Source: Nelumbo lutea
Taxonomy: Eukaryota; Streptophyta; Magnoliopsida; Proteales; Nelumbonaceae
DNA length: 64,000 nucleotides
Assembly (NCBI GenBank): GCA_022828595.1
Contig: JAKGHH010000002.1
Span: forward strand, 65,072,383-65,136,382
Reading direction: 5' to 3'
Shown here one piece after another: positions 1-11,819 of this stretch. The first letter of the stretch is position 1. Every line of letters starts with the position of its first letter. Made by a program: the position numbers and the translations under genes. The notes beneath the pieces are model-generated. The model was not told where the DNA came from and ran no database searches. It saw only the letters and a list, made by a program, of their open reading frames with translations.

Positions 1-496
1 TTGAGCCTAAAACCAGGACAAGATGCGGTTTACCAGAAAAAAAAAAGAAAATTTGAAAAAAAAAATTGAAAGATTTTGAAACTTAACATATAGGTTGCAT
101 CTTTCATTCATTTTGACAAGTTGGACAACTAAAACACAATATGGAAGCCAGCCTTGGTCAATGCATGCAATTTGAGGCTAAGGTGCTTTTTAGCAGTACT
201 CTAGACTGCCCGACTAAAACACAATATGGAAGCCAGCCTTGGTCAATGCATGCAATCTCAGAAAGACCAGTTATGCAATTCCAAAACTTAAGTTTCTTGA
301 AAAATGAAAAATGTTCTCTTTCATTTGCATATGATCATCCTCCATTCCACTCCCCTGAAGAGTCTTATTCACATACCTTTCAAAACTGAACAACGAAAAA
401 ATTAAAATACATACATTCCATGATACAGAATGATACAATGTAACATGCAAAAAAATATATATGATACAATGTAATAGAATCAAAACAAAACTCAGT
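1..496. other. 3' flank/3' UTR of the CML-like gene with a duplicated 44-bp block
   Basis: No gene is visible. A 44-bp block beginning ACTAAAACACAATATGG is repeated directly at 128-171 and 213-256, offset by 85 bp. The spacer motif TTTAGCAGTACTCTAGACT near 189-207 recurs near 953-970 inside the last intron. The region probably contains the transcript's 3' UTR just below 497; no clear poly(A) signal was fixed. Confidence 0.5.
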
Positions 497-3400
497 CTAT
501 GATACAAGGAATGGAACGATCATTGCCATGAATGTATCATAGGTAAGTGTTGCTGCTCCAGTATAGTGTGGATCTTTCTCCTTGAACTTTTCAGTCAAAC
601 CCTGAAGTTGAAAGAACAAGTGAGAAGTGTAAAGTTATGTCACCGAAAGAAAATTAAGGTATTTGTTATTCAGCAACCTGATAGAGAATAAAGAACTACA
701 AAAGGAAAGAAGATCAAGACACACGCCTATCTAAGCAAACAGGATTCTACTGGAATATATGATTAAAGCTGTCATACAAGGAATCCCTCAAATACAATTT
801 CCTGGTCATATGGCATTCTGGTGAAATTTGGGATAAATGAAACGTAGAAGCTTATAAGAAATAGGATGAGTAGATAAGACTAAATACAGTAAAAAAAAGG
901 AGAGCTTCATCCCTCAGACCTTATCCAAAATGAGTTTGAGGAGGGCCTGATTTAGCAGTACTCTAGACTGATTCTCAGTAGCCATGTCCTAAATCCCCTC
1001 CCCAAGTTTGTAATGGCTTCTAGAATCTATTAGTGGTTTAGTGGCAGATATCATTGGGGTTGATTTCAAAGCCTGCTCAATGAGAAACCTGATTCCACAA
1101 CCCAAGTGTTTTTCAAGCACAAGGGCCATTTTGCACCCAAGGCACAAGGCACAAGGTGAGGCACATCACATGTGCATTTTTTAAGGCATAAAAATGCTAA
1201 AAATTTCAAAAAATGCCAAAAAATTGCAAAATATTAAAAATATTAAACACAATATTAATTAAAAATATAAACTTAAGTTTTAAAATAAATGTTTAAAAAA
1301 CTATTATCTCAAATTAAAATACATAAACATAGCATGTAAAAGATATTTAAAATGAAACTTTAAAAATTAATCAAGCATGACATATAAAACATATTCAAGC
1401 ATGTAAAAGTTCTTTTCCCCAATTGTATTACTATAAATAACTATGTGGTGTTTAAACATTATGCATTCTTGTTCCACGAGCCGCCTTTGTACCAACCCCT
1501 CAAGGTAGAAAACCCCATATTTGCTAATGTTGCTCATTCATTCATCCTAATAAAAGATATTTTTAAAAGACACTTAAAGTTATAAAACCTTTTTTATAGG
1601 GATTAAGAATTTAAGACCCTGATATGGACTTGATTGAGCTTGTCTTGGGGAAGAATTTAAGCCCCTGGTCCATCTGCTAAGCACAAAAAAACAGAAAAAA
1701 ATGCATAAATTTTCAAACAGCTCACACCTGGACTGAAGCACAAGGTGCACTAGGCGCATGCCTAGGCACACCAGGTGCGCACCTTTTGAAAGTGCTGCAC
1801 CTAGGACTGAGGCAAGGTGCATACCCTAAAATGTGCTTCGCCTATGTGCCTAGGCATGCCTTTTAATCACTGCCACAACCTGAGAGTATTTTATAAATCA
1901 TAATGAAGGATGGTCTAATAATCCTCAGGGGTAATCAAGGAAAGCAACTTCAACAAATACAAGTCTTGGCCATCTTCCGGATTTGAAAATTGGTAGGTAC
2001 CAAGTTTTGGCAATGGCCAATGGTAATATTGTAAAAAGGTGAATCGTTTATGGCTTAGTGGCGAGTCTCCTGTGTCATGTTTCTTTATTTCTATTATCCT
2101 TTCCATAGATATTGTTTTGTTATAAAAATATTAAATCAATGAACTTTTAGCTCACCTTCACAATCATCCCACACCTGCATATCAGCAAAAAATAATATCA
2201 GAGATATTGACACATATGAACTCCTAAGGGTTGAATATAATGTTCTCCAGAAAACAGACTTACTCAGTAAAGCTGTCAAAGTTTAATTGTCCATTCTGTT
2301 CACTTCCACGATCGTACTTAGAGATCAGAACTTGGAGAACTGAAGGTGGGACAGCATATCCTAGACTATACAGGGCATCCCTTAGTTCCATTGAGTCAAT
2401 TCTCCCACTCCGATCCCTATCAAATCTCTCAAAGATGACCTGCAGACCAAAAAGAGCACAGGAATCACAATCAAAATCCTTAGAAAAATGTATATAACTA
2501 GACAGAACTAGCAGAAATCATAAAGAGACTACTTATGAAAGGATAGTAGAAAACTGATTGGGAGTATGGTTGCTCAACTTGGACTATACCACTATACTCG
2601 TTTAACTTGGGTGGCTTACATTCAAAGCAAACCCCCCCCCATTCATAGTTCAAATATAAAGGGTTTATTTCCCAATAGAAGAAGGAATATGTCTCACTTT
2701 TTTCTTTTATCTTCTCTTTATATTCAGGATCATAATAAAAATGTTTTATTATTAAAAGAGAGAAGGTACAAGCAACCGAATTATATAGGGTGCAGACCTG
2801 ACAGTCCTGAACAGAACTGACCCAATTATATAGGATCTGGGTCTGCATTAGATGTCATTATTATTATTGGCTCAGGACCATTTTGGTTGTTCCAAACCAA
2901 CTAAAACCCAAACTGACTATATGTATAATTGTGTATATGGTTATGTATATGTACATTGGCATGTTAAGATACTCCCAATCTAATACCTATTTTCTTTTTC
3001 ACCATAAAAAAATACTTTGTCCTCATGAAATACCTGTAATATTATCATATTATGATGTCCAAAACTCCAAATGTGTCCATTTAACAAATAAGTAGGTTAA
3101 TTGTCAAATTATAGGTCCAAAATATGGCTACCAATTATTATAATCAGGTTTTATTGGGTCAGACCCAATAGTCCGAATTACAGACCCTATAGGGACTGGT
3201 GCAGAACCAGATCCCACACCAGACCACACCTGATCAATTGACAGCACTAACAACAAAGCCTCAAAAGAGGCAAGCAAGATAAAAGATAAATAATGTTATA
3301 GATAACAAAAACCCAACCAAAACTGAAACCAAAAAACAACAAACCCCAAGTACAGCTCATTCCTCCCATACCCTAGCAAGGCCATAGTAGATGATTTAGC

Positions 3401-4849
3401 TGATCTTGGGAGTACTTTGATCAAAGATATTCACTCTGAGCACCAATATTCCAAACAAAAATAGGTTTATCAATTAGGGCTGCAAATGGATCAGATGTGG
3501 GTATGTAAAAACATAAATTCGATTTTGATTCATTAAAAAATCTGGATACCCAATTCGATTAGAAAATCAGTAAATTTGCAGTCCTAATTTTTTTGTGGAG
3601 GACACAGCAAGATAAAGTTTTACCAGAAATTATCCTAAGGATTAAAGCATCCTTGTTAACAGTCTGAAATCAAGATAAGAATGAAAGTATGAAACTGCTC
3701 CTTTACTGTCAGCAGACCAAATGCCACAACCAATTCCAATTGGGTCAAGAAAAACATTTTTAAAGATATTCACAAATATATCAGAAATCTCATGGTCTCA
3801 TAAACCTCTAAGAAACCCAAAATACTGAGAAATCCTAACAAGTAACAATGAATCAAAGGGGGAGATAGGAGTATTCTTGAATTTGGAGATGGTGCACTCT
3901 AAGGAATCTTAAGCATAAAGAGATATTTATTGGAAAAAATCTATCCACATGATGACAAAGAAAATATGATAACAATCAAAGGCAAGGAGCACCACTTAAG
4001 GTACTGCCTTTAAGGCAGTAAATTCCCCTACTACTAAAAAGATTCTCAAATGTTTCAGGTGGCTCTGGAAAGCCTATCCCTAGCACTAAATGCCAATGCT
4101 ACTTGTTTCATGAAATCAACGGCTGCAATCCTCAGACTCAGGGTGAACTGGATCTCCAAAAACACAAAAATGGTAGGGATTCAAAGATATTTATATTTTC
4201 AAAAATGTGCTATTATTTAGTAAAGTTTGTTTCTCTGAAATTTTTAATTCTGGAAGCTATAAATGTCTTCCAAATGGGGCCATCAAGCATTCAACTTACT
4301 AGGTATTTTTATTCCACTTAAGATTTAACCATTAATCTAGAAGAGTAAGGAGAAACCAAGAAAAACTACTTACTCGCCATTGCCCAAGACAATTCCATAG
4401 GGCAGCAAACTCAACAGGCCCTGTAACAGGAGAGTATATGAACGTCAGAGAACTTCAAACCCATATAAATTTTCAATAAAACTAAGAAAAAAGGGAGAAC
4501 TCTCACTCTCACCTATCCTCGAAGGCTCGGTAGGATTCTTGAAAAGAAACATAAGCAACCGAATTGTCCGGAGACTGAACTTCTGATAACCCCAAGAAAG
4601 CACCTCCTGCAACTCATTCTCGTCAACAAACCCACTTCGGTCCCTATCGATCATCTGAAAACTTCTAATAATGTCCGGGTGCGTCCCCGGTGGAAAATAC
4701 GGAGCATAGCTTGGAGCAAGAGCCGAAGAGTACCCATACGATGAAGACTGTCCGTATGACTGGTGGGAAGAAGAGTATTGCTGAGCGTAGCACATTGGAG
4801 AAGCAGAAGGTGCATAGCTTTCATGTGTGTATATGTTATAATTCGCCAT
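497..4849 (-). CDS. Penta-EF-hand calcium-binding protein, CML49/CML50-like
   Basis: Five exons on the minus strand: 4849-4513, 4420-4374, 2439-2264, 2174-2156 and 601-497 (684 nt, 227 aa, stop included). All introns are GT-AG and the frame stays open. Residues 1-57 are rich in Tyr, Ser, Ala and Pro, as in plant CML49/50, but shorter than I recall for the Arabidopsis members. EF-hand 1 has a canonical loop at residues 68-79 (DRDRSGFVDENE) and EF-hand 2 at 135-146 (DRDRSGRIDSME). A third helix-loop near 170-187 is degenerate. The C-terminus (GLTEKFKEKD, ending FLVS) matches the family closely. Members are relatives of ALG-2/sorcin that change conformation on binding Ca2+; the partner is unknown here. 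The start is the first ATG before the Tyr-rich tail. The model is assembled by eye without transcript data, but the 684-nt total and family match make it strong. Confidence 0.93.
602..2155 (-). other. Intron 4 of the CML-like gene carrying a GGCACAAGG-type repeat
   Basis: This is a 1,554-bp GT-AG intron. Between about 1128 and 1875 it carries a repeat whose ends are rich in 'aaggcacaaggtg' and 'gtgcctaggcatgcctttt' motifs facing each other. This looks like an old non-autonomous hAT-type element. The inner part is AT-rich without an ORF. Ends and target duplication could not be fixed. Confidence 0.45.
2440..4373 (-). other. Intron 2 of the CML-like gene with small MITE-like inserts
   Basis: This is a 1,934-bp intron. 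At about 3475-3586 a 110-bp sequence starts TAGGGCTGCAAATGG and ends AAATTTGCAGTCCTA, an imperfect terminal inverted repeat like that of a very small hAT MITE. Stretches 2570-2860 and 3140-3240 contain repeated 'ggtctggtg/accagac' type motifs that look like other old repeat fragments. No coding signal was seen. Confidence 0.4.
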
Positions 4850-5420
4850 GAAAGGTGAAACAAAGATTTGGCGAGAGAAGATTGAAGAAGAAGAGAAAAG
4901 GGGTGAGACCTAGAAAATGAAAATTTACGTTACGTATGAAGTCTGAATCAGGAAATGGACTTCAAAGAAACGGCGTCATTTCATATTTGTATGCAGTTTC
5001 TGCGTGTTTCACACTGTTGCAGCGCAAATGATTTGAATGGAAATTCTGATTCATTTTCGTTTCAAGTCCCACCTTAGTACCTTATTTTATTTGATTTGAG
5101 TGAAAATTAAGTAAAATAAAATAAAATTCAATTAGAATTTACCTCTAACGCAGAAGCCCTCTCAAACGGCCAAACGCGCTCTCCAACGATGGACTTAATA
5201 AGTTTCCTTATGAACACCCAACCCATGCGTATTCACAAATCACGAGAGAAGGAGAAGCACTCACGTCCTTCGGAAGTCCTTCCAGGAATGAGCGTAGATA
5301 TGAACTGGGTGGAGGGTGGGGATCAGGTATTGGATGAAAAGGAGGCAGTTTTTGCCTTCCGATTCCACGTAACCGCGTAGCAGCAATTTAGACCGAGCTC
5401 ACATCTGCTGACTGCCGCCT
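4850..5420. promoter_or_regulatory. 5' UTR and promoter region of the CML-like gene
   Basis: Sequence upstream of the minus-strand start at 4849. It holds the probable 5' leader (a purine-rich stretch complementary to 4860-4910) and the upstream region. No convincing TATA box was located. The short plus-strand reading frames here show no family signature and look like chance. Confidence 0.45.
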
Positions 5421-5723
5421 TAAGCCTTAAAGGCTCATTTTATGACTAAGTATTTGTTAAAATTTAAAAGAACAAGTATTTCATAATAAATAAATATTTT
5501 TTAGAAGTACTTATTCTAAAAAAGTTGTTTGGTAATTCATTTTTTAAATCACTTATTATGTTTTTAAGTATTTATTGGGGTGGGAATGTTTGGAAAGCTA
5601 CTTTCCCCACAAGTATTTGTATTTATACAAATGACAATTTTAACATTTACTTCACTCATGCATATATACAATGCTTTTCACGTGTTATATTATACATTTC
5701 AACTAAGAATCCACGTGGATCTA

Positions 5724-5758
<35 letters not shown>

Positions 5759-5799
5759 CAACAAATAATGAATAATATTGATAAATAACAAAATACTAT

Positions 5800-6205
5800 C
5801 AAAAAGTGCTTTTACTATGCAGATTTCACAAATTACTTCCAGAAAGCACTTTCAATGTGTAGTTTACACAAAATACTTATAGAAAGTACTTTTAAGGTGC
5901 CATTTTCATAAAATACTTCTAGAAAGTGCTTTTAAAGTGTAGTTTACACAAAATACTTCCATAAAGTATTTTTAAGGTGTGGTTTATACAATACTTTCAG
6001 AAAGTACTTTTAAGGCACGTTTTACACAAAATACTTCTAGAAAGTACCTTTAAGGTGCAGTTTACACAAAATACTTCCAGAAAGTACTTTTGAGGCATTA
6101 TTTTCACAAAATACTTCCAGAAAGCACTTTCAAGACACAATTTTCACATAAAACTTCTAGAAACTGTTTTTAAGGCGTAGTTTTCACAAAATACTTATAG
6201 AATAT
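5800..6205. repeat. 40-bp tandem repeat, about ten copies
   Basis: Degenerate tandem units of about 40 bp, each containing 'acaaaatactt' followed by 'agaaagtacttttaagg'. Exact 40-bp spacing is seen between the ACTT cores near 5835, 5875, 5915 and 5955; later units drift by 1-3 bp. It lies just inside the left end of the PIF/Harbinger-like region and is probably a subterminal repeat. An (AAT)n/(AAC)n microsatellite sits just left at about 5724-5765. Confidence 0.8.
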
Positions 6206-6303
6206 GTAATTAAAGATCAATTTTCACAAACAAATTCCCTGCCCATATTTGTTTAATGTGCCCTAAAGTAACATAAAAGTGCGAACATTTGTAAAATTGC
6301 ATA

Positions 6304-6579
6304 TCATTCGGACATGTACAACATGCCTAATGTAATACACGTGGATGCCCAATACACATAGGTTAATTTGGATGCATCATTCCGACTAGATAGCCTAGCA
6401 ATTGAAGAATCATGTAAAGCTATTAAACGATGGAATTGACAATCTGCTTCTTTGTATGTTTTATATGAGCAAAATACTGCACCACTGTATTGATGGACCT
6501 GTAAATTGCATTTGGCCCAGGTATTGTATATACATGGATGACGACCAATGAACACTAAGTAGTATTTCTTACCAGCCAT
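6304..6579 (-). CDS. Small ORF with RNase H1 N-terminal/viroplasmin-type domain
   Basis: A 91-residue ORF that begins MAGKKYYLVFIGRHPCIY and continues with a pattern of Tyr, Trp, Cys, Gly-Ala and Tyr-Lys residues over about 45 residues. This fits the N-terminal hybrid-binding domain of RNase H1, also called the viroplasmin/Cauli_VI domain. In cells that domain binds RNA-DNA hybrids and is normally followed by a catalytic RNase H domain, which is absent here. It lies 246 bp downstream of the end of the Harbinger transposase on the same strand. It may be a captured host fragment, a third ORF of the element, or a separate small gene. Expression is unknown. Confidence 0.55.
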   Translation of the reverse strand: MAGKKYYLVFIGRHPCIYNTWAKCNLQVHQYSGAVFCSYKTYKEADCQFHRLIALHDSSIARLSSRNDASKLTYVYWASTCITLGMLYMSE

Positions 6580-6825
6580 TAATAACTTGTAATGAGAAAA
6601 TATATACTATCTACTAGATTAACATAAAGTATCTAAAACACAAAGTTCCAACATACAATAAAGTCAAAAATATTCACATTCGATGCATAATGTTTATCAA
6701 ATCCAAAGAAAAACAAAAACCAAGACCACCAACATTGGTTTTGTTGACCTACGCCTCCTCAATGGTGGCCGAGTCTTGTCATCATATATTGCATTTGCAA
6801 TTTGTTGCCTAAGCAACAACATTTC

Positions 6826-7764
6826 TTATTGTTGATCCACACCACCAATAGCAACCTCATCGAAATCTTCACCATTTGTTTCAGACGGATGTTGAATTTT
6901 GATCTCTTCATCATTCTCAAACTCATTAAATAGTGTGTCTCTGTCCTGATTGTCCCGAATAAAGTTGTGTATTGCCATGTAAGCCACAATTATCAACCAT
7001 TGTGTCTTTAATAAATAGCATGGCATACACTTCAAGATAGGGAATTGATCCTTTAACACACCAAAACTTTGCTTGATGACAATTCTCAAGGAGGCATGGG
7101 CATTATTGAAATACTCTTCCTTTGTTGTAGGCTTTCCTCCCCTTCGAAAATTAGGTAAGTGGTACCATGTATTACGGTACGATTCCATGTAGCCAACAGT
7201 GTTGGGGTATACAGAATCAACAACATAATACTTACTTAAGAATAATAAAGAGAATATGAATATATTTTTACACTTCATATAATACACAACAAATTGCAAT
7301 GTATGCAGCCATACCTTGTGTTGGATGCGGGAAATTATATTTTGGATTACGTATGGCTTCATCAAATATGCGGTAGTCATGTGCGGTTCCCTCCCATCTA
7401 GCAAGAACAAATGTAAATCACATGTTGAAATCACATGTGGCCATTACATTTTGTGTGCAAGGCCCTTTCCTATGCCAGTACGGTGTTTGCTTATCAGTAG
7501 AGACCCATGCTGATATGTGTGTCCCATCGATAGCCCCTATGCAATTCTACCAAAAAAAAAATAACCATTATTTATGATGTAGTTTTAAAATGGGCTCAGA
7601 GTGTAAGAATGCTACCTTGAAATATGGCCAATATTTTGGATTCTGGCAGACGTGTGAAGGGATAATGCCGAAGTTGGGAAGGCATATTATTGATAATGAG
7701 AGCTTATCGCCACCAGCATATCATTCAAAAAGTGACTAATTGTCTCGCCGGAATGTTGGAACAT
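6826..7764 (-). pseudogene. PIF/Harbinger DDE transposase (ALP1-like), broken
   Basis: In order on the minus strand: FQHSGETIS (near 7755), NPKYWPYFK, an intron, NCIGAIDGTHI (near 7545), WEGTAHDYRIF, a second intron (about 7316-7237, GTATGG...TTAAG), YYVVDSVYPNTVGY, and FNNAHASLR...FGVLKDQFPILK. These are the hallmark blocks of Harbinger transposases, which cut and paste the element. The first two catalytic Asp residues (GAIDG, VVDS) are present. The position of the catalytic Glu, usually in VIERxFG, reads VIKQSFG. In-frame stops follow SHYQ and replace a residue after DFNM. It is probably inactive. Confidence 0.85.
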
Positions 7765-8311
7765 TCACAATGCACTCATGATCATCATCGGTATCCATCA
7801 CCCCATTGTAAGAGAAACTACTATCAGAATCCGACTATGTATCTGTTATTACCTCAGTCTCTGTTTCAATTACCTTATCAATAGCCATCTCTTACACTAT
7901 CATGCAATTTAGTAAAGAAAAACAAAATTAATAATCAATGAATGAAGACATAAATGCAGAAAATATAAAAAACACACATTTAATTAACATTAAAATATAA
8001 ATCAAGTCCAACGATAATAATCCTATGAAATACTTGTCAAAATGAAGAGTACTTGAGTTCTCTAGTCTATGTGACAAACAAAAGTAAAGCACAAATTGAT
8101 GCAAATAAGTTTCACACACTATTGGGGCACTCATACAACTCTTGAATCATCCTCGATCGTAAGGCAGGAGACCCGATCGCAATAAACAAGTCACGGAATT
8201 CACCCTTTATGAACTGGAGACTAGCAACATGAATAAAGGACTCCCCTCCTCAATCTCAGGGATCTCTTTTAGGAGGTTAAAGCATCGTTCCACAGAACTT
8301 AGCCTCTTGTC

Positions 8312-9138
8312 CTAACCAACTTTATGGGCAATTGATAGCTTAAATGTAGAGGCAACTCTGTCCAAATTCTTGCCATTCCACATAGCACCTGACATCTTCT
8401 TTTTCTTGGTAGAGCTACTACTCTCCCCTATTTCTCTATTGACAACTCTATATGAGTGAGTGCTTGTTGGGACCCTTCCAACATCCAGCATTATTTCAGA
8501 TGCAGACCTAAGTGTCTTTGGTTCATGTTGTAATTCCTCATCCATTTGGTCATCATCTAGAGTCGGTTGGGTTAACGGCACCAGCTCTAGTAGTGTACCC
8601 TCATTTGGTACCCAATTATTGTAGTCGTGGGCAACTGTGCCACCAAATATAATGTCCAAATCAGTCGCATGGGGAAGACCCTTGTATCTAAATTAAGCCA
8701 CATCAGGGTATGTCTATCACATAAGTATAGAACTATGTAAGGTTCTACATAACAAAATGATTAAGCTACATGTTTATTATGTTAAAAATGCTAAGTTACA
8801 CCATACCTTTAGATAGTCATTCTAAAAGTCATCTCCAGCAATGAATGTTTCATTCACTGGATCCCAACCCGATCGGTAAAAGTTGATAGTTTATGGATTA
8901 TCTTCCACTCATTCTTTACTATATCCTAATGATTCTTCATTTGTTTTTGGGTGTAGTTTTTCCTCGTTATCTTGTTGAAATCCTAAATCACATTTGCCCA
9001 TCCTTGTCTATCTAATGTAGTATTATTTTGGTGGCCAGCAATGACTTGTTACAAGCATACATCCACCCAAATTTTATGCAGTTTAGGAGTCCATGTAGCC
9101 CGAGAACTCCCCCCATTTCTCCCTTGACTACTAGCCAT
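8312..9138 (-). pseudogene. Myb/SANT-like ORF of the Harbinger element, broken
   Basis: The start at 9138 gives MASSQGRNGGSSRATWTP, then KIWVDVCL followed by a stop, then the conserved HQNNTTLDRQGWANV block. Further on come GWDPVNETFIAGDDF, a stop and NDYLK. This is the pattern of plant Myb/SANT-like (L10-interacting MYB-type) proteins that accompany PIF/Harbinger transposases and assist DNA binding. The C-terminal 115 codons (8659-8312) are open and include Ser-rich and Lys-rich stretches. At least three in-frame stops mark it as a pseudogene. Confidence 0.75.
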
Positions 9139-11819
9139 AACCTACTAATTATGCAATACTAATTATGTTAGTATTGACAATAAAATAGTAGAAAAAATGG
9201 ACAAAAGAATAATATACCTGAGTCCAAGTATATGAATTATGTTAGTACTGACAAGTATATGAATTTGTTTATTCTTATTCAAATCAAGTTTTGAATTCAG
9301 GCTTGAGCCTGCTATTTTGTATTAAATCAAGGGGCAAAGTTCGGCCCAAACATGTCCCATGAACTATAACATACCATCAAAGTTATGGATGAGCTAATGA
9401 GGATTGTCTTTACTACTTCTACTTTTAGTGGGTGTGAAAAGTGAGGATTTGATTTGACTTAAATACTTAGGGAAGACCGTTTCATTCTTATTCTGTCCTA
9501 AAATCCATGATCATTGAAAGAGAGCCACATATATTTGATTTGTAGGGAAGACAACTTTTTCCTAATCGAATTCATAATTTCATAGTGAGGCTACATAATC
9601 GGCATTGTTAAAAGAAACACAATGCATACTTCATATTGTTCAGCATAACGAAACTTATTGAAATCAAGACAAATGGTCGCAAACACAACTCATTTGCTTT
9701 GATATCTTTAAATGTTTATTCTATATGATCTGCCCTAGAAGGGTCATTTTGATTGGTTATTCCATTATTTTGCTCATTCCTCAATTCAGACCAGTCCATA
9801 TTTATTGGAAACACAAATTAAGAAAATATCTTATAAACCATGATTGCATTCTTTCGGTCAAATGTCTATTTATTGAATATAAAATATAAATACTGAGAGA
9901 AATTCCAACTGAAATGTTGGGAGAAATTCAAACATGCAAGCATAATATAATGAAAACAAAATCATAAAAATTATATTAGGATTCTATCTCATCTCCATGT
10001 TATACTAGACCTTTCCCTAGGAGGCAACTGAGCTTGTGAGCCCCGTAAAACAATTTTAGGGTATTTTCGGATTTCTCCCTAGATTCTCATTACATGATTT
10101 TTCTTCCAATCTTTTATAGGAAAAAGAGCTTTCTTCTGGGATTTACTACATCTTAGGTAGACATTAGACATATATCATTTTGTTTGTATCAATAACATAA
10201 AAGATTTATTGAAGTAGTAGAGATGAAGGCACTATCATAACCCCATCAAAGAGGCAAATTGATTAACAATATATCAAATCAGAGAAGTACAAGACTCGGA
10301 ATAGCTGATCCATGATATAGCTTTCTCCTCCCGATTGTATCCTTGATAAGAACATCAACTAGAGATGTAGTTAGTCTTGGATATCTAAGGTAGATGTTCA
10401 CTCTAAATGCCAAAAGATTTGACCTCCCTAATAATAATATAGCATGGAGTTTGGGGCCAAGGGTAACTGATGCATCCACCTAATAATAACATCTGAATTT
10501 TTTTTGGATGCATTAGTAGAGCAGATTTTAAATCTAAGAGCTGTCTTGGGTGAAATCACAAGCAACAAATATGTGGGTTCTCTCACAACTGACCTTATAG
10601 GGGATACATAAATAAGGTGACAATTTCCAATACTTATGTTGCCACCAAAGCATCTCATCTGTTAATATTCAAATGTATCATAGTTGGTAATAAAATGATC
10701 TTCAAATGCCACCTTGCAAAAATCTCATGAGGCAATTTTCTTAGTTCCCACTTTTCTCCTCTTCTTTTAAATGTTTCCTTTTTACTACTGAACCTGTTGT
10801 TCTTTATATCTTGAAAATGTTTTTTGCTTCCACATCATGTTTATGTTAGTCACTCTTGTTTGATTGTTATTATATGAATATGTATATAATATCTATTACT
10901 TTGTTAGGTTGCAGAAAGGCTCATTCTGAGTGAAGGAGAACTCAAAAATGAACTTGAAGAATTTCACAGAGACCCTAAAATATTAGGTGATCAGTTATTT
11001 TAGGCTTACTTATTCATGAATCTTTTATTATTTGTTGTAGTTTACTCATATAAGTTTTATCCACATAAGGAAATGTTTGTTTTGGAAATTTTGAAGGCAA
11101 TGGAAGACTTTTTTTCTCCTTCACAATTATTTTTTACTCAAATTAATAGTATAAATAGTCATAAAAATTCATAGGAGCTATATTCTCATAATCACTGGGG
11201 TTTAGATAATAAGAAGTTAAGAACATTTATAATAAACAACCATTGTAGGCATACCAATCAATCCATATCACGAATATCAAAAACATATCAATCCATAATA
11301 AACAACTAATTGGATTTCTGTTTTAGAGATTTGAGATCGATCTCTGTTTCAGATATATGCTTTAGAGATATGAGATTGATCTCTATTTTAGAGATCTAAG
11401 ATCGATCTCTGTTTCAGAGATTTGAGATTGAGCTCTGTTTTGGATTTCAGACTTCACGCAACCAACTTTGTCATCACTCATCACATATCAGAATGAATGA
11501 AAAAAAAACCAAGAAAAAAAATACAGAGATCGATCTCTATAGAGAACTAACCTCTTGTTGCCAGTCGTCGTTCGAATAGTAGACCTACAAAGAATAAAGT
11601 TCATGTTAGAAAAAAAAACGATTATATGAGAAACAAACTTCAAAACATAGAAGAAAGAGGCCAAACGACAAGTCCGTCGGCCACTGTTCCTCACCGCCGA
11701 TCATCGCCAGTGGACTTGCAATTGGTGGTGCCGTTGCTAGGGTTTGAGGTTCGAATGAATGGAGGAGGAGGATGTATAACCCTCATGGGGGTATTTTAGT
11801 CATTATAGAAATTTGTCAG
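9139..11819. other. Non-coding interior of the Harbinger-like region
   Basis: AT-rich, with no convincing gene. Two things stand out. At 10907-10987 an 81-bp open stretch (VAERLILSEGELKNELEEF...) is preceded by a TTGTTAG acceptor-like site and followed by AG-GTGATC. It could be a captured exon, which I cannot identify. At 11327-11440 a short palindromic repeat based on GAGATCGATCTC occurs four times. Confidence 0.4.
11327..11440. repeat. Tandem palindromic repeat based on GAGATYGATCTCT
   Basis: Four imperfect copies of a palindromic core occur near 11333 (GAGATCGATCTCT), 11372 (GAGATTGATCTCT), 11397 (AAGATCGATCTCT) and 11424 (GAGATTGAGCTCT), separated by 'gttttagagat'-like spacers. Further single cores occur near 11528. 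The function is unknown; it may be subterminal to the surrounding transposon. Confidence 0.65.

Noticed and set aside
2498..2848. 116-codon minus-strand ORF in intron 2 of the CML-like gene
   Set aside because: No family pattern, overlaps repeat-like DNA, and does not fit the splice model of the gene.
5800..6205. Regular 40-bp repeats resembling a CRISPR array
   Set aside because: The units are contiguous and degenerate with no unique spacers, and the context is a plant transposon.
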